Shown: positions 58,881 through 64,000 of the stretch, one piece after another
Position numbering within the stretch: the first letter of the stretch is position 1
Layout of the letters: each line of letters opens with the position of its first letter
DNA from: Hymenobacter sp. GOD-10R
Lineage (GTDB): Bacteria > Bacteroidota > Bacteroidia > Cytophagales > Hymenobacteraceae
DNA length: 64,000 bases
NCBI RefSeq assembly: GCF_035609205.1
Contig: NZ_CP141184.1
Coordinates: 868,001-932,000, forward strand
Direction: 5' to 3'
Made by a program: the position numbers and the translations under genes
Notes under the pieces: model-generated
Databases searched by the model: none
What the model saw: the letters and a program-made list of their open reading frames with translations, nothing else
What the model was told of the DNA's origin: nothing

Positions 58881-61200
58881 AGAACAAGAGCAGCCCTTTT
58901 TCACGCAACAACAGCCAGGTAGGCGAAGCTAAGAACCCTTCAAACGATAGGCCAGCGGCCTTGGTGGGGAATGTGCTAGCCGCTTCTTTGAGTAGGACCT
59001 TAGTGTCGTAATCGAAGCTGAGCTTCACTAGGAGTTGGTGCAGCCACTCACCGATTACAGGGGAGGTTTTGACTTCAAAGTCCTCTGCTTGTTCGTAAAA
59101 AGTAAGCACCGCCCGCTGTCCTTTTTTATTATCAGTTAGCCGCAACTCAGGGGAATTGCCGAGCCAAAACAGCCGCGAATTTTGCTTAGCAGAATCAGCT
59201 TTGCTAGGTTCCTGCAGAGCTTGCTGAATAAGCTGCCGCGGCAGAGTAGCACGTGGTACTTTGAAATCGAACCAAAACTGCAGTGGTTCCTGCAAAGCGA
59301 CACCGTGCATGTAGTTATACAATGCTTTGGCGAGGCCAGGACCAAACTGCTCGTGGTTGGCACCAGTAGGATCATCGTGCCATAAGTCGTTCCAAGCGAA
59401 GTTGCCGGGCTCAGGACCAATAGCCGCTACGTTGTACTTGGCGGGATTTTTCCCAACGGGCGAATGAGCCGTCATGGAGAAGCGGTGCCAATAGCCCGAC
59501 TGCACAATGCCAGCTCCAAATAGCTGACGCACCACCTCCAGCGAATCAACGGTTTCCTGCGCGGTTTGGGTCGGGAAGCCATACATTAGGTAAGCATGTA
59601 CCATAATGCCAGCCTGGGTGAAGCCATCCGTCACGCGGGCTACTTGTGCAATGGTCACTCCTTTTTCCATCAGGGCAAGCAGGCGGTCGGAAGCCACTTC
59701 TAAGCCACCTGATACGGCAATACATCCGGCTGCTGCTAATAAGCGGCATAGGTCGGGTGAAAAAGTCTTCTCGAAACGAATATTTCCCCACCACGTGATA
59801 CTGACGCGCCGTTTGAGCAACTCAATAGCTAGGTCGCGCAGGGCGAGGGGAGGAGCTGCTTCGTCCACAAAGTGGAAACCAGTCTGCCCCGTTTGCCGCA
59901 CAATTTGCTCGATGCGGTCCACGAGTAATGTTGCGGGCGCTGTTTCGTAGCGGCTGATGTAATCCAGCGTCACGTCGCAGAACGAGCATCGTTTCCAATA
60001 ACAGCCGTGTGCAATAGTGAGCTTGTTCCACCGACCATCACTCCATAGCCGATGCATAGGGTTCAGCACTTCGATGACCGACAAGTACTCAGTGAGCAGC
60101 AAGTCGGAGTAGTCGGGGGTACCGACTTCCGGGTGCGGGATATCGGGATGCGGGAAGTTGACATACTCAACCTCGCCAGCCTCGTTGCGCAGGAAGGTGC
60201 GCTGTAGCTTAGCACGCTCTAAAAGATCCTCCTGCTGAGCGTGTTGGAGTAGCTCACTCGAATCGTCGAACGATTGGAAATACTGCCGGACACGAGAGGC
60301 TTGGTTTACACCTGCCGCCGATTCGACTAGCTCTGCACGACGGCTTTTTTCGTTGACTAGATATTCTAACAACCGCAGCCACGGGCCTTCGCCGTCGTCT
60401 AGGGTTAGATAGTCGATGTAGTCAAAAAAGCGGGGCTCTTTTATCTGGCGCAGCTCGGTATTAGGGTACCCGCCGCCCATTAGGGTTTTGGTGTGCGGAA
60501 GAAGTGCTTTCGCGCGGCCAGCCAAACGCAAGGCCCCGTAAAGGTTGCCCGGAAACGGCACGGTAAAGCCTACAACATCTGGCTGTACGCGCTCCAGCAG
60601 TTCATCCATCAACTCCAGAAGGATGCGGTCTACGAGATTGGGCTCTGTTTGCAAAGCCTCGTACAACGGCTCGAAGCTGGTAGCTGATAAAGCTAGCTTT
60701 TCCGCATAACGTGAAAAGCCAAACTGCGGGCCCACTGTTTCCTTGATCAAGTCGCCTAGGTCCTCGAGATAAAGCGTCGCCAAATGCCTTGCCTGATCGG
60801 TCAGCCCCATGGTGCCGAACGCGCCTTCCAAATCTGCGATGTTGTCGAAGCGGGCTGCTTCGGGCAAAAAGCGACTATGGCAAATACGCGGAGCTAGGGT
60901 GTTGTCTTTGTTCTGCAGAAATCGGATTACTGGCTCAATGGTCGTAATGTAGCTGCGTTGCAGGCGCACCATGCGGCGAGCATTATCGCTGAGCTCGTAC
61001 CGGCCTAGCTCGATTTCCGCGAATACGCGCTTCAGCCCGGCCGCTGAAAACATACGCAGTACCAACTCCAAGCCTAGGTCGGCTTGCGTAACAGCGTAGC
61101 CGCGTCCGCCCAAAAAACCCTTCAGGTAAGCCGTAGCTGGGTACGGCGTATTAAGCTGAGTTAGCGGCGGCGTAATGAGCAGGATGCGGAAGATAGACAC
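58879..61200 (-). CDS. B12-binding-domain-type radical SAM protein
   Basis: A 773-residue protein. The N-terminal part (FRILLITPPLTQLNTPYPAT, AYLKGFLGGRGYAVTQADLG, later DVVGFTVPFPGNLYGALRLA and TLMGGGYPN) is a cobalamin-binding-like Rossmann region without the DxHxxG motif of B12-binding enzymes. The radical SAM core has the iron-sulfur cluster motif HGCYWKRCSFCD: Cys400, Cys405 and Cys408, a CX4CX2C spacing instead of CX3CX2C. This is followed by FHFVDEAAPPLALRDLAIEL, WWGNIRFEKTF, GGLEVASDRLL, VHAYLMYGFPTQTAQETVDS. It presumably uses SAM to make a radical on an unknown substrate. It stands alone and is divergent from the unknown gene at 61296. Confidence 0.85.
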   Translation of the reverse strand: MSIFRILLITPPLTQLNTPYPATAYLKGFLGGRGYAVTQADLGLELVLRMFSAAGLKRVFAEIELGRYELSDNARRMVRLQRSYITTIEPVIRFLQNKDNTLAPRICHSRFLPEAARFDNIADLEGAFGTMGLTDQARHLATLYLEDLGDLIKETVGPQFGFSRYAEKLALSATSFEPLYEALQTEPNLVDRILLELMDELLERVQPDVVGFTVPFPGNLYGALRLAGRAKALLPHTKTLMGGGYPNTELRQIKEPRFFDYIDYLTLDDGEGPWLRLLEYLVNEKSRRAELVESAAGVNQASRVRQYFQSFDDSSELLQHAQQEDLLERAKLQRTFLRNEAGEVEYVNFPHPDIPHPEVGTPDYSDLLLTEYLSVIEVLNPMHRLWSDGRWNKLTIAHGCYWKRCSFCDVTLDYISRYETAPATLLVDRIEQIVRQTGQTGFHFVDEAAPPLALRDLAIELLKRRVSITWWGNIRFEKTFSPDLCRLLAAAGCIAVSGGLEVASDRLLALMEKGVTIAQVARVTDGFTQAGIMVHAYLMYGFPTQTAQETVDSLEVVRQLFGAGIVQSGYWHRFSMTAHSPVGKNPAKYNVAAIGPEPGNFAWNDLWHDDPTGANHEQFGPGLAKALYNYMHGVALQEPLQFWFDFKVPRATLPRQLIQQALQEPSKADSAKQNSRLFWLGNSPELRLTDNKKGQRAVLTFYEQAEDFEVKTSPVIGEWLHQLLVKLSFDYDTKVLLKEAASTFPTKAAGLSFEGFLASPTWLLLREKGLLLF

Positions 61201-61295
61201 AGGAGCGTAACCACAGAGTTATGGCAAAGGTGCCACAAAGGTACAGCCTATCAAGTAGCTCATATCTTCGAAGCCATGAACTGTCTTACGCCATT

Positions 61296-61853
61296 ATGAT
61301 TAGCTTGCCAGAAAAGCTTGCGCCATTATCCGCTACTGTAGCATTAGACAAGATTCTTGCTGGCGAAGTACTACGTGATTACCGGGTAATCGGCAAATTA
61401 GATCTACTAGCTGGGTCTTCTGAGAGCACATATTTTGGGCACCCTATCCTACTAGAAAATTGCTGGATTGAAGAACTGCATGGCTCTACTTTAAGCTTTG
61501 AACGCCCGTTAGAACTACTCAACTCCTATGTGCACAAGTGTGATCTTGCCTTTGCTTACTTTCTGCAAGGCTTAGTTATAGAAGATTGTGTCTTCGCTGA
61601 TTACTTGGATTTTCAAGCTGGCGGCCATAATAAGATGGGCTACCCAGTGCGACTTTTGCGCAATACTTTTGAGGGCTTTGTAAATTTCTTCGATTGCTGG
61701 TACGAAGCTTCTGTGCATATCGAAGGCAATAAGTTTAGTGGCGGTACTAACTTACTCGGCGCACCTAAACACTATCAAGTAACGTTTGACGAATTGCCGT
61801 TGATCCAAAACAATATCGGTGATTTGCATCGAAACGATGAGGCAGAACGATAA
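61296..61853 (+). CDS. Unknown protein, beta-helix-like
   Basis: The frame continues upstream to 61221, but the ATG at 61296 (MISLPEKLAPLSATVALDKI) leaves room for promoters between the divergent genes; the product is 185 residues. The middle part has short, evenly spaced strands with hydrophobic-F/L-C patterns (LLENCWIEELHGSTLSFERP, LVIEDCVFADYLDFQAGGHN, LLRNTFEGFVNFFDCWYEAS, VHIEGNKFSGGTN). This recalls a small right-handed beta-helix or pentapeptide-like protein. No family or catalytic motif is recognised. Its stop is 11 bp from that of the convergent outer-membrane gene. Confidence 0.65.
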   Translation: MISLPEKLAPLSATVALDKILAGEVLRDYRVIGKLDLLAGSSESTYFGHPILLENCWIEELHGSTLSFERPLELLNSYVHKCDLAFAYFLQGLVIEDCVFADYLDFQAGGHNKMGYPVRLLRNTFEGFVNFFDCWYEASVHIEGNKFSGGTNLLGAPKHYQVTFDELPLIQNNIGDLHRNDEAER

Positions 61854-61864
61854 TCATCGGCTAC

Positions 61865-63256
61865 CTACATCTTCATGCCACTCATCCGCATTAATGGAGC
61901 ATTTAAGCGCAGATACACTTGAGCCGAAACGGGCGTTTTGCCGTAGTAGCCGCGGAGCTGATCATCCGGACGATAGACACTGCCTTGTGCGCCAACGTGT
62001 AGCTCTGGCCCGTGCTGCCCAAGTTGTGCTAGCCGGTAGCTAGCTCCTAGGGTTAAGGCATGCACATTATAAATTGGGTGTGTGCCTTCGGTGTGCGGTA
62101 CTGTAAGTTCTTCCGCATCTTTTTGCAGAAATTCATAACGGCCATACACAGTAGGCTTGCCTAACGCTATGTTGGTTTCTGCTAACACGGCGTGCTCATT
62201 ACCGAAGGCGTAATGGTTCATACCCCAGATGAAGGAAGACGCAATGTAGTGGTAATCGCCCCACTGGCGGCTGTGCATGAGTCCGGCGGTAGTGCGTTGC
62301 ACATCCTCATCGGCGTGCAACTCTTCGGGACTTTTCACCCACGCTTGTCCTATCTGTAAAGACAGTTCATTGGTCGGATTCCACATGAGGCGAGCAGCCC
62401 ACGAGTCGGACCTAGGTCGGTCGAACCCGTAGCGGTACTCATTGGGTTCGCGGCCCGTGAAGTTGGAGCCTTCCAGCTTAAACTGTTTGTAGCGTACACC
62501 TAGGGTGGCTACTCCAAAAGTAATGTGCGTCGCATCTACCCAGTGATGGCTCAGGGGCGCATCGGGGTTCGACATGGCCGAGATGCGGTGCATAAAAGCA
62601 GTGGGACCTACGGCTGGCTCACCCGGATAACCTAGGTACAAGGTCATGTCCACGTCTTGAGAAAAGGCGTGTGTATAACCAACGCTTAAGCCAGAGAACA
62701 AGTCGTGAGGATGCTGACGGTCAACTAACGGGTTTCCCTTGTACGCCTCACCGGATTGAAAAAGAAGCGGGTAACCATTGTTGCCTTCTGTGAGTGGGTC
62801 CAGCGAAACCATTAGGGTGAGATTCAGCAGCCCCCGTTGGCCTACGTTGCGCTGAGCCATGGTCATAAACCAGTTAGGTGCGTCGAGGGTACTACCACCA
62901 CGCTGCCCATTTTTTCGCCCGATGTTTTGGTTTGTGTAGCGCCCAAACACGGCCCCGTGGTACATGAGCATCCACGGACCCTTGTGTTGCATCCACATGT
63001 ACATGGGTGTAGCGTCGGGTTGCCAAGCCGTACCGGAACCGTTGCGCGACATAGGCAAATAGCGCGAATATGCGTGCGACATATTCATGTCGTGCATGTC
63101 ATGGTCGCCATGCGCCATGCTCGAATCGCCCATGTGCATGCCCGATTGGTGCATACCTCCGTGCTGGCTGGTGTCAGCCGTAGCATTGTGCATGTGCTGC
63201 GCAGAAACTACCGTTGGTAGCAGTAGCGCGAATACAAAGAGTCTCAGTAAGGGCAT
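61865..63256 (-). CDS. Outer-membrane beta-barrel protein with His/Met-rich N-terminus (metal-related)
   Basis: A 463-residue protein with a signal peptide (MPLLRLFVFALLLPTVVSAQ). Residues 20-62 are exceptionally rich in His and Met (AQHMHNATADTSQHGGMHQS, GMHMGDSSMAHGDHDMHDMN), typical of copper, silver or zinc binding in the periplasm. The rest is aromatic-rich beta-barrel (for example YMWMQHKGPWMLMYHGAVFG, MTLYLGYPGEPAVGPTAFMH, LHVGAQGSVYRPDDQ) with many Gly and Arg. I cannot assign a transporter family; proteins of this type occur beside heavy-metal genes. The regulator upstream carries a heavy-metal (HMA) domain. The ATG is directly preceded by TTTT and a perfect 50-bp palindrome (63261-63310), so its translation signal is unusual. 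Confidence 0.75.
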   Translation of the reverse strand: MPLLRLFVFALLLPTVVSAQHMHNATADTSQHGGMHQSGMHMGDSSMAHGDHDMHDMNMSHAYSRYLPMSRNGSGTAWQPDATPMYMWMQHKGPWMLMYHGAVFGRYTNQNIGRKNGQRGGSTLDAPNWFMTMAQRNVGQRGLLNLTLMVSLDPLTEGNNGYPLLFQSGEAYKGNPLVDRQHPHDLFSGLSVGYTHAFSQDVDMTLYLGYPGEPAVGPTAFMHRISAMSNPDAPLSHHWVDATHITFGVATLGVRYKQFKLEGSNFTGREPNEYRYGFDRPRSDSWAARLMWNPTNELSLQIGQAWVKSPEELHADEDVQRTTAGLMHSRQWGDYHYIASSFIWGMNHYAFGNEHAVLAETNIALGKPTVYGRYEFLQKDAEELTVPHTEGTHPIYNVHALTLGASYRLAQLGQHGPELHVGAQGSVYRPDDQLRGYYGKTPVSAQVYLRLNAPLMRMSGMKM

Positions 63257-63260
63257 AAAA

Positions 63261-63310
63261 GAGGCGGTCGGAGTTGTAGAAGAATATTCTTCTACAACTC
63301 CGACCGCCTC
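63261..63310. repeat. Perfect 50-bp palindrome abutting a start codon
   Basis: Two 25-bp arms with no spacer: GAGGCGGTCGGAGTTGTAGA plus AGAAT, and the exact complement. On the minus strand it is followed by TTTT and immediately by the ATG of the outer-membrane protein gene. It lies 64 bp downstream of the stop of the HMA-AraC regulator gene. It may be a terminator/attenuator of that gene, an RNA structure that controls the following gene or a bound operator. The T-run is only four bases. Confidence 0.85.
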
Positions 63311-63373
63311 CTGGGGGTTGTATGCAATTCGGCTTCAGGGTGTATAAGGTTCTGCTGCCGATAGAAAGCTAGG

Positions 63374-63946
63374 TTACGCTAGTTCGTCGAGGGCTAAACG
63401 CTTTGGCATGAGCTCACGCCGAAATTCACTTACCGAGCGACCTGTTACTTGTCGAAATTGATTACTAAGGTGCTGGCCGCTGCTGTAACGCATCTGATCA
63501 GCAATTTCGCTAAGAGTTAGCTCGCCGTAGCTCAGCATCTCTTTTACACGCTCAATCTTCAGACGAATCAAATATTTCTCGATTGTGAGATTAGCGGTGC
63601 GGGAGAATACCTTACTCAAGTGCGAATAAGTAGCAGCAAACCGATCCGTTAGGAAAGCAGAAGTAGTAAGCGGCATCCGTGCTGTGCGTAAATGCTCTAG
63701 GTACTCAATCAGGCAGCCTTTAATCTGTTCGGTAAGTTGCTCGGCGCGACCCGTAAGTACATCGAAACCTGCTTCGCGCAGCAGTGGGGCTACTGCCACC
63801 GGATCGACCGGCGTAGCCTGATCAAGCTGTGCTTGGCCTAGCTGGACGTTGGTAGGTTTGTAGCCAGCTTGTTCGAGAAGGTGGCGTACCGCCTCAACGC
63901 AGCGCGGGCACACCATATTTTTGATATGAAGCAAGGTTGTTTTCAC
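63374..63946 (-). CDS. HMA-domain/AraC-domain fusion regulator
   Basis: A 190-residue protein. Residues 1-70 are a heavy-metal-associated (HMA) domain: LLHIKNMVCPRCVEAVRHLL with Cys13 and Cys16 in the CxxC loop, as in copper chaperones. Residues ~85-185 are an AraC-type DNA-binding domain: FAATYSHLSKVFSRTANLTI, LIRLKIERVKEMLSYGELTL, SEIADQMRYSSGQHLSNQFR, GRSVSEFRRE. By architecture it senses a thiophilic metal and controls transcription of nearby metal genes, such as the outer-membrane gene 118 bp downstream. It lies just inside the right end of the window, so further partners may be missing. Confidence 0.85.
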   Translation of the reverse strand: MKTTLLHIKNMVCPRCVEAVRHLLEQAGYKPTNVQLGQAQLDQATPVDPVAVAPLLREAGFDVLTGRAEQLTEQIKGCLIEYLEHLRTARMPLTTSAFLTDRFAATYSHLSKVFSRTANLTIEKYLIRLKIERVKEMLSYGELTLSEIADQMRYSSGQHLSNQFRQVTGRSVSEFRRELMPKRLALDELA

Positions 63947-64000
63947 GGGCGATTGTAATTATGTAGTACGGTGTTACTTCAACCGTTTTGCGGTGCTAGT

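Overview
The window looks like the chromosome of a Bacteroidota bacterium, most probably Hymenobacter or a close relative in the Cytophagales. The evidence is a SusC/SusD pair, two giant proteins ending in type IX secretion sorting domains, a Bacteroidota-style promoter (TTG, 19 bp, TAnnTTTG), a GC-rich coding style and no visible Shine-Dalgarno sites. No taxonomic search was possible, so the genus is an inference.

Layout. 1-6.6 kb is a polysaccharide-utilisation locus: 5'-truncated SusC, SusD, a LamG lipoprotein and a GH130 lipoprotein. 7.0-11.4 kb is a synthase-type exopolysaccharide operon: a TPR/beta-barrel export protein, a processive GT2 synthase and a GH26 mannanase-like enzyme. GH130 and GH26 together suggest a beta-mannan theme. 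11.3-12.5 kb (minus) holds a DUF421 membrane protein and inorganic pyrophosphatase. 12.7-15.9 kb holds two PAS histidine kinases and a receiver-only regulator. 16.1-18.4 kb holds an AraC regulator, a TetX-like flavin monooxygenase and a DUF202 protein. 18.5-21.6 kb (minus) is a kinase/regulator pair in which the receiver is fused to a thioredoxin-reductase-like flavoenzyme. 21.8-40.6 kb (minus) holds two adjacent giant secreted repeat proteins (about 3186 and 2915 residues). 41.5-43.4 kb holds a DinB-family protein and a sialidase-fold protein.

From 43,533 to 56,615 lies a 13 kb integrative element in a tRNA-Gly(CCC) gene, bounded by a 48-bp perfect direct repeat. It carries a tyrosine integrase with a recognisable promoter, an excisionase-like protein, a Rep-like protein, an HNH nuclease, several small unknown or regulatory proteins, one long virion-like protein, a class II Fic protein and, next to the right end, a translationally coupled two-gene module of unknown function. 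GTTTAAAC-containing 12-mers occur near both ends. The element looks like a phage-satellite or defence-island type of mobile element, and the coupled pair (54,517-56,408) is the best candidate for an undescribed system.

56.8-64.0 kb returns to host genes: a small membrane protein, a GNAT acetyltransferase, an alpha/beta-hydrolase-like lipoprotein that seems to have lost its nucleophile, a radical SAM protein, an unknown protein, a His/Met-rich outer-membrane protein and a regulator fusing a heavy-metal (HMA) domain to an AraC domain. A perfect 50-bp palindrome lies between these last two, ending 4 bp before the start codon of the outer-membrane protein.
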